A stretch of DNA of 64,000 bases, from positions 23,238-87,237 of the forward strand of contig HG000339.1 in assembly GCA_000436975.1 (NCBI GenBank), read 5' to 3'. The DNA is from Clostridium sp. CAG:1000 (lineage in GTDB: Bacteria; Bacillota_I; Bacilli_A; RF39; UBA660). The position numbers and the translations under genes were made by a program. The notes beneath the pieces were generated by a model. That model had not been told where the DNA came from. It was given only the letters and a program-made list of their open reading frames with translations, and ran no database searches. Below are positions 42,835 through 51,891 of this stretch, one piece after another. Within the stretch, counting starts at the first letter, position 1, and each line of letters begins with the position of its first letter.

Positions 42835-45321
42835 CTACTTACCACAACATTGTTTGTATTTTTTCCCTGAGCCGCAAGGGCATAAGTCATTTCTACCTAC
42901 TTTTTTATCAGCTTTTTTAGGTTTACTCTTAACACCCTCTTTGACATCATTAGTTTTAATATTTTTAACTTCTTCTCTTTCTATATTTTGTCTAACTTCA
43001 GCATTAAGCAAGAAATTTGATATTTCAGCAGAAATATTAGCCATCATGTTATCAAATAAATCAAAGCCTTCTAATGCATAAACCTGAAGTGGATTACTTT
43101 GTGCATAACCACGAAGTCCAACGCCCTCTTTTAACGCTTCCATTGCATCTAATTGATCCATCCAATTCTTATCTATACATCTAAGTGATATTGATTTTTC
43201 AAAATCATCTTGAATATCTTTAGGCACATCTTCAAGTTTTTTACTATAGTCATCTACTACTATTTCATATATGAAATCTATTAATTCGTTAATATCTTTA
43301 TTAAAATCTTCTTTCTTTAGTTTTCTTTTCTTTAAATATCTAGCATTAAATAATTCTATTAAATTATCAACATCATTACTAGTTAATTCACCATCAGTTA
43401 AATGACTGTGTACTTGATTAGAAACAAATTCTTTAAATGTATCTAAAACTCTATCTCTTATACTATCATTATCTAATATTTCATTTCTTCTATTATAAAT
43501 AATTTCTCTTTGTTTACTAATAACATTATCAAAATCTAATAATCCTTTTCTCCTATCAAAGTTAAACCCTTCTACTTTCTTTTGAGCTGCTTCAATATTT
43601 TTAGAAATCATTTTATTTGAAATTGCTTGATCATCTTTGATACCTAATGTTTCCATCACTGCTTTCATCTTTTCAGAACCAAACTTAATCATCAAGTCAT
43701 CTTCCATTGATACGAAGAATCTTGTAGTACCCGGGTCTCCTTGACGTCCGGCACGTCCCCTTAATTGATTATCAATTCTTCTTGAATCGTGCCTTTCTGT
43801 ACCAAGCACATACAAACCACCTAATTCACGCACACCTTCACCTAATTTAATATCAGTACCACGTCCAGCCATATTTGTTGCTATAGTAACAGCATTCTTT
43901 TTACCAGCATTTTCTATGATATGTGCTTCTCTTTCATGATTCTTAGCATTTAATAATTCATGCTTAACGCCTGCTTTAGTTAATAATTGACTAACAAGTT
44001 CACTTGTTTCTACAGATGCAACACCAACAAGAACAGGTCTTCCAGTCTTATGTATTTCTTTTACAGTTTTAACAACTGCATTAAATTTGCCCTTAAGTGA
44101 TGAATATATTAAATCTACTTGATCATCACGAATAACTGGTTTATTCGTTGGAATGCATACTACATTTGTATTATAAATATTTTGAAACTCTTCTTCCTCA
44201 GTTTTAGCAGTACCAGTCATACCACTTAACTTATTATACATTCTGAATAAATTTTGGAATGTTATTGTTGCTAAAGTTTTAGTTTCTTCGTTAATAGTAA
44301 CTCCTTCTTTAGCTTCTAATGCTTGATGTAAACCTTCACTAAATTGTCTGCCATGCATTAATCTTCCTGTAAATGTATCAACAATAATAACTTTATCATT
44401 CTCAATTACGTAGTCAACATCTTTCTTAAATGCGTAATTAGCAGTTAATGCCTTATCTAAATTATGTACCATAACACTATTACTAATGTCATATAAATTA
44501 TCCAAATGTAACATCTTTTCACAGTTTTTAACACCTTCTTCAGTAAGTGTTACTTTTTTAGTTTTTTCATCAACTACATAATCATCTATTTTAAGATTTT
44601 TAGCAACTCTATCTGCTTCTTTATATATATTAGCTGATTTAGCAGAACCACCTGATATTATTAGCGGCGTTCTAGCCTCATCTATTAATATTGAGTCAAC
44701 TTCATCAATAATAGCAAAATTCAATCCTCTTTGAGTTCTATTCTCTTTATGAACAACCATATTATCTCTTAGATAATCAAAACCAAGTTCGTTATTTGTT
44801 GTATATGTTATATCAGCTTCATATGCTTCTTTTTTCTCTTTTGGAGATTTATCTCTTGTGTTAATACCAACACTAACTCCTAACAAGTCGTAAATTGGTC
44901 CCATCCATTGTGCATTACGTGTTGATAAGTATTCATTTGTTGTAATTACATGTACACCCTTGCCACTTAATGCATTTAAATAAGCAGGTAATACTGTTGT
45001 TAATGTTTTACCCTCACCAGTCTTCATTTCAGCAATATTTCCCCTGTGAATAGCAAGACCACCTATCAATTGTACTCTAAATGGTTTTTCTCCTATTGCT
45101 CTAAAACATGCCTCTCGCGCTAATGCAAATGCTTCAACAGCTATATCATCAAGTTTCTCACCATCTTCAAGCCTTTTTTTAAATTCTTCTGTCTTAGCTT
45201 TAAATTCAATATCCTTTATACTTTGCATTTTCTCGTCTAAAGCTTCTATTTCATCAACTATTTTATCTATCTTTTTTAATTCTTTCGTTTCATAATCAAA
45301 TAAGTTTTTTAATAATCCCAT
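42835..45321 (-). CDS. secA: Protein translocase ATPase SecA
   Basis: The motor of Sec-dependent export, 828 residues. GEGKTLTTVLPAYLNAL is Walker A, IIDEVDSILIDEARTPLIISG is Walker B, ATNMAGRGTDIKLG and LRGRAGRQGDPG are helicase motifs, and the C-terminus is a SEC-C zinc motif (CPCGSGKKYKQCC). The tail codons share an 11-bp core with the attL-like copy at 19361-19420. hpf lies upstream, as in other Firmicutes. Confidence 0.98.
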   Translation of the reverse strand: MGLLKNLFDYETKELKKIDKIVDEIEALDEKMQSIKDIEFKAKTEEFKKRLEDGEKLDDIAVEAFALAREACFRAIGEKPFRVQLIGGLAIHRGNIAEMKTGEGKTLTTVLPAYLNALSGKGVHVITTNEYLSTRNAQWMGPIYDLLGVSVGINTRDKSPKEKKEAYEADITYTTNNELGFDYLRDNMVVHKENRTQRGLNFAIIDEVDSILIDEARTPLIISGGSAKSANIYKEADRVAKNLKIDDYVVDEKTKKVTLTEEGVKNCEKMLHLDNLYDISNSVMVHNLDKALTANYAFKKDVDYVIENDKVIIVDTFTGRLMHGRQFSEGLHQALEAKEGVTINEETKTLATITFQNLFRMYNKLSGMTGTAKTEEEEFQNIYNTNVVCIPTNKPVIRDDQVDLIYSSLKGKFNAVVKTVKEIHKTGRPVLVGVASVETSELVSQLLTKAGVKHELLNAKNHEREAHIIENAGKKNAVTIATNMAGRGTDIKLGEGVRELGGLYVLGTERHDSRRIDNQLRGRAGRQGDPGTTRFFVSMEDDLMIKFGSEKMKAVMETLGIKDDQAISNKMISKNIEAAQKKVEGFNFDRRKGLLDFDNVISKQREIIYNRRNEILDNDSIRDRVLDTFKEFVSNQVHSHLTDGELTSNDVDNLIELFNARYLKKRKLKKEDFNKDINELIDFIYEIVVDDYSKKLEDVPKDIQDDFEKSISLRCIDKNWMDQLDAMEALKEGVGLRGYAQSNPLQVYALEGFDLFDNMMANISAEISNFLLNAEVRQNIEREEVKNIKTNDVKEGVKSKPKKADKKVGRNDLCPCGSGKKYKQCCGK

Positions 45322-45358
45322 GTTAATATCATCTCCACATGTTTAATTATAGCAAATA

Positions 45359-45388
45359 AAAAAAGAAAAGTGAAATATTTTCACCTTT
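45359..45388 (-). terminator. Terminator between hpf and secA
   Basis: AAAGGTGAAA / TTTCACTTTT stem followed by CTTTTTTT on the minus strand; secA has its own upstream GGAGATG site. Confidence 0.75.
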
Positions 45389-45395
45389 CTATCAC

Positions 45396-45917
45396 TTAAT
45401 TAGCCTCTATTAATCCATAATCAGAGTCACTTCTTTTATAAACAACATTTATTTTTCCAGTCTCTACATTCTTAAAAACAAAGAATGAATGTCCAAGAAG
45501 TTCCATTTGTGTAATTGCCTCTTCTTCATCTATAGGTTTTAAGTAAACCACTTTTCTTCTAACAATTTTTTGTTCTTCTTCTTCTAATAACTCATCTATT
45601 TCAGAAATATATTCTTCTTTAGCTCTTTTAATATTTAATTTACCTCTATATTTTTTAAATTGTCTTTCTAATTTATCTATAACTAAATCTATTGCAGAAT
45701 ATAAATCAGGATTTACTACTTCTGCTCTTATATTATATTTTCCACTCCATATAGTAATCTCAACTTTTTGATTATGTCCTTTAGCAGAAACTATTGCCTT
45801 AGCCTCTACCTCATCATTATCATCAAGATACTTTTCCAGTTTAGAAACCTTATTTTTAATGTAATCACTTATAGCTTCTGTAACATCAATTTTGTTACCT
45901 CTAATGTTATATTTCAT
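45396..45917 (-). CDS. hpf: Long-form ribosome hibernation promoting factor
   Basis: There are 173 residues. The N-terminal S30AE domain (YNIRGNKIDVTEAISDYIKNKVSKLEKYL...VEITIWSGKYNIRAE) is joined to the C-terminal dimerisation domain (VVYLKPIDEEEAITQMELLGHSFFVFKN). Long forms drive formation of inactive 100S ribosomes. The AGGAGGAAT ribosome site is strong. Confidence 0.96.
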   Translation of the reverse strand: MKYNIRGNKIDVTEAISDYIKNKVSKLEKYLDDNDEVEAKAIVSAKGHNQKVEITIWSGKYNIRAEVVNPDLYSAIDLVIDKLERQFKKYRGKLNIKRAKEEYISEIDELLEEEEQKIVRRKVVYLKPIDEEEAITQMELLGHSFFVFKNVETGKINVVYKRSDSDYGLIEAN

Positions 45918-45996
45918 AATTATTCCTCCTATAAATAGGATAACATAAAGTCAATACTATTTCTATAAATTAAACAAAATTACACAAAAATTTTAC

Positions 45997-46020
45997 AAAA
46001 AAACACACCTCAGTGTGCTT
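45997..46020 (-). terminator. Terminator of csp
   Basis: AGCACAC / GTGTGTT hairpin with seven T on the minus strand right after the stop codon. Confidence 0.8.
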
Positions 46021-46023
46021 TTC

Positions 46024-46245
46024 CTATACTACTGTTAAGTTAACTTCTTTAACATTAATAGCTTGGTTTCCTTTAGCAGTTTCTACTAATGTAAACTCAA
46101 CTAAGTCACCTTCTTTTAATGATTTGTAGCCTTTTTGATCAATTGCAGAATAATGAACGAAGATATCTTCATTTACTAAACCTTCATACTCAATAAACCC
46201 ATATCCTTTATCATTATTGAACCATTTAACGCGACCTCTACTCAC
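46024..46245 (-). CDS. csp: Cold shock protein
   Basis: A 73-residue single OB-fold RNA chaperone with RNP1-like KGYGFIEYE and RNP2-like DIFVHYSAI. It starts with GTG, preceded by GGGAAGGTG. It is slightly divergent from Bacillus CspB. Confidence 0.96.
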   Translation of the reverse strand: MSRGRVKWFNNDKGYGFIEYEGLVNEDIFVHYSAIDQKGYKSLKEGDLVEFTLVETAKGNQAINVKEVNLTVV

Positions 46246-46489
46246 TTTAACACCTTCCCTTCATAAAATAATGGTACTACTTACAACTGCTGCCGGCATA
46301 ACTAATGTTATCAAATAATACACTTTTTTTACTTATTTTGTTATTAAAGGTTAAAATATTGTCGCGAAACAGTTTTAAAAATTTATTTTTATTTTAAACA
46401 ATACTTTTAAACAAAAAAAGTAGTCTTTCATGCAAGCATAAAAAAAAATCAGTTTTTTTATATTATGATAAACACGAAAGGAAGAAGTA
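46246..46489. promoter_or_regulatory. Divergent regulatory region between csp and agrB
   Basis: It carries the csp leader (with a GCCGGC palindrome near 46293) and the agrB promoter region (TATTATGATAAAC near 46461, GAAAGGAAG ribosome site). ACAGTTTTA at 46369 resembles one LytTR half-site, but I see no second one at the standard spacing. Confidence 0.45.
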
Positions 46490-47110
46490 ATGAAAGAAGT
46501 TATAATTAACAAAGCAATCAATAATGTACAAAAATATAATAATTACTCTAATACAAAGATAAAAGAAATTAAATATGGTCTTGAATCAATATATTTAACT
46601 ACATTTAAAATAATAGTAATTATGCTCATAAATACATTGATTGGAACAATAAAAGAATTATTACTAATATTTTTATTTTATGGACTGCTCAGACTAATGG
46701 GGTTCGGACTTCATGCTAAAAAGTCATCGCACTGTTGGATATCATCATTACTTATGTTTGTTATTCTTCCGAATATAGCAAAGAAACTTTTGGTGCCTAA
46801 AACGATCCAAATAGTTTTATCATTAATAGGGCTAATATTTCTATCAATATATGCTCCTGCTGATACAAAAAAAAGACCTTTGATAAACAAAACAAAAAGA
46901 ATCAAATATAAAGTGTTAACTATATTAATAACAATATCATATATTTTATACATAATATTTACTAAGAATGTGTATATTAATAACATTTTAACAATCTCTA
47001 TATTAATACAAACATTCTTAGTACTTCCTCTCTCATATAAGCTGTTTGGCTTAGAATATAATAATTATAAAAATTATAAGAAAGGAGGACATTATGAAGT
47101 TAATAGCTAA
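46490..47110 (+). CDS. agrB: AgrB-like peptide-processing membrane protease
   Basis: There are 206 residues with about six membrane helices. The catalytic pair is visible as His75 and Cys82 in GFGLHAKKSSHCW, with the family spacing of seven, and YAPADTKKRPL follows, as in AgrB. It would cleave the C-terminal tail of AgrD and form the thiolactone. Its 3' end overlaps agrD by 17 nt, with the agrD ribosome site inside it. Confidence 0.93.
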   Translation: MKEVIINKAINNVQKYNNYSNTKIKEIKYGLESIYLTTFKIIVIMLINTLIGTIKELLLIFLFYGLLRLMGFGLHAKKSSHCWISSLLMFVILPNIAKKLLVPKTIQIVLSLIGLIFLSIYAPADTKKRPLINKTKRIKYKVLTILITISYILYIIFTKNVYINNILTISILIQTFLVLPLSYKLFGLEYNNYKNYKKGGHYEVNS

Positions 47111-47210
47111 AATCACAGCTTTTCTTGGAGCATTAGTTGCAGCTACAGCTACTACAGGTTGTATAACAATTATATTAGATGAACCAGAAATGCCAGAAAC
47201 ATTATTATAA
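47094..47210 (+). CDS. agrD: AgrD-like autoinducing peptide precursor, 38 residues
   Basis: An AAAGGAGG site precedes the ATG. The layout is that of AgrD: an amphipathic N-terminal helix (MKLIAKITAFLGALVAA), a core with one Cys (Cys23 in TTGCITIIL) and an acidic recognition tail DEPEMPETLL, which parallels DEVEVPKEL in Staphylococcus. The predicted cut before Asp29 gives a ring of six residues, Cys23 to Leu28. Confidence 0.88.
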   Translation: MKLIAKITAFLGALVAATATTGCITIILDEPEMPETLL

Positions 47211-47242
47211 TAAAAACTTAAATAGTAACTACCCAAAAAAAC

Positions 47243-47273
47243 AAAAAAATACTAGTACCACCTAGTATTTTTT
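47243..47273. terminator. Bidirectional terminator between agrD and agrC
   Basis: AATACTAG / CTAGTATT stem with A-run on one side and T-run on the other, placed between two convergent operons. Confidence 0.8.
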
Positions 47274-47298
47274 ACTTATAAAAGGGTATTTACTACTG

Positions 47299-48612
47299 TC
47301 ACTTCTCTTTTACATTAACAATTATTTCACTTACAAATCTATCGCCATGTATTTTTTGTACTAAGTTTACATTATTATTTTCCTTAACTATTTTATTTGC
47401 TAAAAACAATCCAAGACCGCGTCCGTTTCCTTTAGTAGAATAATATCTATTATGTAACTTTTTAATATTTACTTTGTCTTTAAATGAGTTTTCCACTATT
47501 ATATTTAACGTACCATCTAGTGCAGAAATATCTATTAAAACACTCTTTTCCTCACTTTCACAGGCAGCTTCATTAGCATTATCTAGAAGAATACTAAGTA
47601 TTTTACACACAGAATTATAATCTTTGCCTTTTAATTCTTCAATTATTGGAGAAGCAGTATTAGATATACGAGCCATTACATCAATATCAAGCTTTTTCAT
47701 ATTGTCAATTTTATAATATAGTATTCCTTTTAATCCGGTAGGTAATGTTCCTATATTTTTAATTGTTTCTTTACCGTTCTTTTCATATAAACAAATTATA
47801 TCCTTCATTGATACATCAAAATCAATAGAATTCTTATCTTTTATACTCTTTAACAATAACAAATTATTCAATGTTTCATGTCTATTCATTCTTTCTTCAT
47901 CAATGATTTGTTCATATTTAGTCATATATTTTAATAAAGTTTCTGTTTTATTACTTTCTCTTTTAGCTTTTATATTATTTTTAACTGACATATACATCAA
48001 TCCAGTAAAAATAAGTATTAATGCTATATTAGCTAAATAAGTTGATTTACTAAAGGAATATTGATACTTGGATACAAGAATAATCACAGTAGCAGCAGTA
48101 AATATTAAAAATATACTTACTACTTTATCTTTATTTGATTCAGCTATAACTCTGTTTAATAATTCATTACATTTTTTATTTCTTATTATTAGTATAGTTA
48201 TTGAAAGCTCTAATATAGAAAATACCATTTTTAATATTATGCTTTCATTAAACTCTGATACACTTGTAACATTTAACAAAATAGCAGCAACAGATAATAT
48301 TATTTCAACTAGAACTGCTATTCCGTAACAAATAGTACATTTAACCAGTGTATCTTTAAAAGAGTCTCTAAATAACATCTTATACATTATAGTTAACATT
48401 GCTATACTAATTATTATTTTTGTTATTCCGATATTAATTAAATAATTATTAACAATAAATAAAAACCCAAATACAAAAAATATAAGTAAAATTTTAATGT
48501 CTATTTTAAATTCTTTATCACTAAGTTCTTTATAACAAACTGCATGTAACCATATTGCTAAAACCGAAGTTATACTTAAAATTGCATTGCTACTCGGAAA
48601 CATATTCGTCAA
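47299..48612 (-). CDS. agrC: AgrC-like sensor histidine kinase
   Basis: There are 437 residues. Six or seven membrane helices (about 10-210) form the peptide sensor. The kinase has the phospho-acceptor His245 in RMNRHETLNNLL, the N box LDNANEAA and the G box GNGRGLGLFLANKI of the HATPase_c_5 group. The start overlaps agrA by 23 nt. It should respond to the peptide made by agrBD, which lie tail-to-tail with it. Confidence 0.88.
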   Translation of the reverse strand: MTNMFPSSNAILSITSVLAIWLHAVCYKELSDKEFKIDIKILLIFFVFGFLFIVNNYLINIGITKIIISIAMLTIMYKMLFRDSFKDTLVKCTICYGIAVLVEIILSVAAILLNVTSVSEFNESIILKMVFSILELSITILIIRNKKCNELLNRVIAESNKDKVVSIFLIFTAATVIILVSKYQYSFSKSTYLANIALILIFTGLMYMSVKNNIKAKRESNKTETLLKYMTKYEQIIDEERMNRHETLNNLLLLKSIKDKNSIDFDVSMKDIICLYEKNGKETIKNIGTLPTGLKGILYYKIDNMKKLDIDVMARISNTASPIIEELKGKDYNSVCKILSILLDNANEAACESEEKSVLIDISALDGTLNIIVENSFKDKVNIKKLHNRYYSTKGNGRGLGLFLANKIVKENNNVNLVQKIHGDRFVSEIIVNVKEK

Positions 48613-49306
48613 ACTCCTTTTTATGTTTTTTAGAAATCAAGTATCCAGAATTACCATCTCTAAAGTATACGATGCATTTATTCCAATCGATTTTAAAAAT
48701 GTTTTTTTTATTTATTAATGTACCCTTTAAAGAAAGTGCAAAATATCCTGGTAATTCTTTTTTAATATCATTTATAGAAATATTTTGATATAACTCTCCT
48801 GTTCTGGTTACTATCTTTGTTCTTCGATCATCTCTTTGAATATAGTCAATATCTAAATATGGAATTTTGTAACCAATATTCTTATATGTGAATTTGTAAC
48901 TTCCCATTTGATCTAATATTCTCATACATATATCAAAATTAATTTTTAAAATTGAATCAAAGTCTTCACTTTTACATACAAAGTCTAATAGTTGTAATCT
49001 TTCTTTGTAACTCTTGTAATATGCGCCACCGTGTGCAGTCAAAATAATAATTGGGCTTACCCAATCATTATTTTTATTTCTTACTCTAGTTGCTACATCT
49101 ATACCATCATGGCTTGGTAATTCAAGATCTAATATATAAATTGAGTTTTTAATATTTTTATCTATGTAATCATTAATTTTATCATCAATATCATTAAATT
49201 CATAAATTTTAAAATCAACATTATTATCCATCATATAAGTACATATAATGTTGTAAACTCTTTTTCTGTGCATTATATTATCATCTATAATTACAAAATT
49301 AACCAT
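48590..49306 (-). CDS. agrA: AgrA-like response regulator with LytTR domain
   Basis: There are 238 residues. The receiver has the acidic pair DD (8-9), phospho-acceptor Asp60 in YILDLELP, Thr in ILTAH and Lys111-like LDFVCKSEDF. The LytTR DNA-binding domain follows (YIQRDDRRTKIVTRTGELY...YFALSLKGTLINKKNIFKI). It is first in the agrA-agrC operon, with AAAGGAG before the ATG. Confidence 0.92.
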   Translation of the reverse strand: MVNFVIIDDNIMHRKRVYNIICTYMMDNNVDFKIYEFNDIDDKINDYIDKNIKNSIYILDLELPSHDGIDVATRVRNKNNDWVSPIIILTAHGGAYYKSYKERLQLLDFVCKSEDFDSILKINFDICMRILDQMGSYKFTYKNIGYKIPYLDIDYIQRDDRRTKIVTRTGELYQNISINDIKKELPGYFALSLKGTLINKKNIFKIDWNKCIVYFRDGNSGYLISKKHKKEFDEYVSE

Positions 49307-49428
49307 AAGTTACTCCTTTAAGTTACTGCTTACCATACATATTTAATGATACTACTTTTCGTATGCTTTTTCAATTAAAAAACCATTATTTATAAATAAT
49401 TTCAAAAAAAAATAAACACTTACAGTGC

Positions 49429-50061
49429 TTACTCAAAATCACTAACTGACATAGTATATAAATTTTCAGGATCTATAGAATTTCCTTTATAATATACTTC
49501 AAAATGTAGCATATTTTTATCTGAGGACTCAAGAGAAGATTTATTACTTACTCCTAGTATTTCACCTTGAGATATTTTATATCCTACCTTTGCCGTTATG
49601 CTCTTTATATTACTATAAACAGATGTTAAATTCTCATTATGTTTAATCGTTACAACTTTTCCATACACATCATTATCTTCTATACTAATTATTTCTCCTG
49701 CTAATACAGATACTACATCAAACTCATCACTACATACATAATCTACTCCATTATTTTGCATATAGGTGTTTTCATATACAATTAATGAACTTTCTTGTTT
49801 TTTAGCCTCCGATTTATAATCATAAAATGTTCTACCAACTTTTACCTTGTCCGAAGTAAACGGTTTGATTATTGTATTAGACTCCGTTTTATTAACAGGT
49901 TCAACAATGTCTTCAAATACTGAATCTAATGTAAATTTAGTTTTATTACTGTCTTCCACATAATTTTTAATGCCTGTAATAACTAATAATATACAAGCTA
50001 CCATAACGCCAATTATACCAATATAGAAAATTGGCAATAAAACTTTATAATATTTTCCCAT
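49429..50061 (-). CDS. spoIIQ: SpoIIQ-like degenerate M23 protein
   Basis: There are 210 residues. One membrane helix (about 9-32) precedes an extracytoplasmic LytM-type domain (about 95-200) with SVLAGEIISIEDNDVYGKVVTIKHNENLTSVYSNI and LHFEVYYKGNSIDP. The first zinc-binding His is replaced: NNGVDY stands where HxGxD is expected. This suggests a structural role, as for Bacillus SpoIIQ in the engulfment channel. It lies 37 nt after spoIID, its functional partner. Confidence 0.85.
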   Translation of the reverse strand: MGKYYKVLLPIFYIGIIGVMVACILLVITGIKNYVEDSNKTKFTLDSVFEDIVEPVNKTESNTIIKPFTSDKVKVGRTFYDYKSEAKKQESSLIVYENTYMQNNGVDYVCSDEFDVVSVLAGEIISIEDNDVYGKVVTIKHNENLTSVYSNIKSITAKVGYKISQGEILGVSNKSSLESSDKNMLHFEVYYKGNSIDPENLYTMSVSDFE

Positions 50062-50098
50062 AATTCACTCTCCTACTATTAGAATGAACTATTTTGTA

Positions 50099-51028
50099 TT
50101 ATTTATTCATCATTTTTACACCAGTGTAATAATGATTAATTATGTCTGTATAATTATAGCCTTTTTGTGCCATGCCATTAGCCCCATACTGACTCATCCC
50201 AACGCCATGACCATATCCTTTTGTATGTATAATAACCTTATTATCCTTATTATTTATCGTAAAATCCGTAGACCTCAAAGACAAAAGTGATCTTATTTTT
50301 GTGCCCTTGTATTTATTATCATTAATATAAATATAATTCACCCTTCCATGTGAACATTTTTCAAACTTAATGCTTTCTATTTTTTTATCACTAATACCTA
50401 ATTTTCTTAAAAAATCATCTTCTGTCATTTCAATACTCTTTTCTTTATATGAATATTGTTTATCCCATAGAGAATCAACTGATTTTAGATATGATAATTT
50501 TTTAACAAATACGTCTTCTGAATTTTCTGTGTACCCATTTGATATAGAAAAATATGCGGCATAAATTGGTTTATCGTTATATGATATATATTCCCCCTTC
50601 GTTTCATTAACTGCCAGTGATATTCTTTTATAATTACTCTCAAACTTATCTTTCCATCTAGATTTCAGTTTTTCTAAACTAGAATAACATTGATCAGAAG
50701 TAGTACTTGATAGAACATATTCACTATTAGTATCTAATTTATATAAAGCATAAGTTCTAGCTGCAACAGCCATTGCTTTTAATGCCTCAATTTCAAAAGA
50801 AGCTGGCATCTCACATGAAACCACACCAATTACATAATCTTCTAGGTCTAGCTTTTTATTTTCATTTTGATGATTAACCATCACAGTAATAGAATCTCTT
50901 TCTTCTGGCTGTCCATGTTTTATTGCTTCACTTACTAATTTGTTATCAAAAGTGTGTTTATCATTTTGTTTATAACTACATAACATGATTATAAACATAA
51001 TAAAAAATACTATGAATTTGTTCTTCAT
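50099..51028 (-). CDS. spoIID: Stage II sporulation protein D (lytic transglycosylase)
   Basis: There are 309 residues. A signal/anchor segment (about 3-18) is followed by the SpoIID domain: DYVIGVVSCEMPASFEIEALKAMAVAARTYAL contains the catalytic Glu, with SDQCYSS, and the C-terminal GYGHGVGMSQYGANGMAQKGYNYTDIINHYY is diagnostic. It cleaves glycan strands during engulfment. Confidence 0.95.
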   Translation of the reverse strand: MKNKFIVFFIMFIIMLCSYKQNDKHTFDNKLVSEAIKHGQPEERDSITVMVNHQNENKKLDLEDYVIGVVSCEMPASFEIEALKAMAVAARTYALYKLDTNSEYVLSSTTSDQCYSSLEKLKSRWKDKFESNYKRISLAVNETKGEYISYNDKPIYAAYFSISNGYTENSEDVFVKKLSYLKSVDSLWDKQYSYKEKSIEMTEDDFLRKLGISDKKIESIKFEKCSHGRVNYIYINDNKYKGTKIRSLLSLRSTDFTINNKDNKVIIHTKGYGHGVGMSQYGANGMAQKGYNYTDIINHYYTGVKMMNK

Positions 51029-51050
51029 AGTATATTATATTCACAAAATA

Positions 51051-51461
51051 TTAATTTAGACCATTTAATATTTTATCTTTTTCTTTTTCGTATTCTTCTT
51101 TAGTTAAAACTTTATCATCATATAATTTTTTTAATTTTTCTAAACTTTCATATTTATTATTATCAATGTTAGTATAATTTGTTTCATTACATTGACTTGC
51201 ATTAAATAAATTATTAGTAACAACAAATACAAGGCCTAAAATTCCTGATATTTGATTGATGAATAAAAATACGATTGTCCAAATAATTATAGCGTCTTTA
51301 TGAGTCATTAATTCTTCGTCTGAAAGACTAGAATAATCTTTAAATTTTACTCCGCCTATTATTAAAGGAATACCAACAATTGCTCCAAAGATTGTTAAGC
51401 AGCAAAGGATACCAATAACAATAGAAATAATTCCTGATATTTTTAACAATGATTTATCCAT
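51051..51461 (-). CDS. Membrane protein with C-terminal SHOCT domain
   Basis: There are 136 residues: two helices near the N-terminus, one at about 58-80, and a short C-terminal SHOCT motif (LEKLKKLYDDKVLTKEEYEKEKDKIL). SHOCT motifs mediate oligomerisation; the function is unknown. It overlaps rpiB by 8 nt. Confidence 0.75.
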   Translation of the reverse strand: MDKSLLKISGIISIVIGILCCLTIFGAIVGIPLIIGGVKFKDYSSLSDEELMTHKDAIIIWTIVFLFINQISGILGLVFVVTNNLFNASQCNETNYTNIDNNKYESLEKLKKLYDDKVLTKEEYEKEKDKILNGLN

Positions 51462-51891
51462 TTTGTTCCACCTCCCTAATCTCTTCTACTCTTCTAATAT
51501 GTCTTTCTTCATTTGAATATTTAGTATCAATAAATGTATCTAAAACTTCATCAAGATTGCTTATTTTTTCCGAAAGAGCCATCACATTTGACATGTTATG
51601 TTCCTTAGTTAATTTTGCTTCTTCTACTGTATTTACTTTACCACAACGAATACCATCAAATTTATTAGCAACTATACTCATGCCAATTCCTGTACCACAT
51701 ATTAAGATGCCCAAATCACATTCCTTGTTAAGAATTGCATTACATACTATTTTAGCATACTTAATATAATCAACATTATCTTTAGTATTTGTCCCATAAT
51801 CAATATAATCTATATTTCTTTTCTTTAAGTGTTCAATTATTCTTTTTTTAACATCAACTCCATGATGATCATTTCCAATTCCTATTGTCAC
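51454..51891 (-). CDS. rpiB: Ribose-5-phosphate isomerase B
   Basis: There are 145 residues of the RpiB/LacAB fold. GNDHHG holds the substrate-binding Asp-His and ICGTGIGMSI holds the catalytic Cys and phosphate loop. NxxxLS-type NVMALSEK and a C-terminal RHIRRVEEI are family features. It interconverts ribulose-5-P and ribose-5-P in the pentose phosphate pathway. Confidence 0.94.
   Translation of the reverse strand: MTIGIGNDHHGVDVKKRIIEHLKKRNIDYIDYGTNTKDNVDYIKYAKIVCNAILNKECDLGILICGTGIGMSIVANKFDGIRCGKVNTVEEAKLTKEHNMSNVMALSEKISNLDEVLDTFIDTKYSNEERHIRRVEEIREVEQNG

Larger units (their letters stand above)
19361..42849. mobile_element. Inferred integrated element(s) at the secA 3' end
   Basis: The segment separates secA from prfB. 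A secA-tail-like sequence lies at its left edge and the true secA tail at its right edge; they share the 11-bp core TTACCACAACA. An identical 20-bp repeat lies near both ends. Inside are two Tn916-type integrases, an excisionase-like protein, a MobV relaxase with a nic-like site, restriction-modification genes, an IS and assorted cargo. It may be one composite element or two that accreted. The exact borders are inferred. Confidence 0.7.

Noticed and set aside
46360..46415. AgrA/LytTR direct-repeat operator upstream of agrB
   Set aside because: ACAGTTTTA has only a poor second match 29 bp away rather than the usual 21-22 bp, so it is not supported.
46711..46986. Minus-strand ORF of 91 codons inside agrB
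   Set aside because: It is opposite the well-supported agrB with its catalytic His and Cys; no start signal was found.
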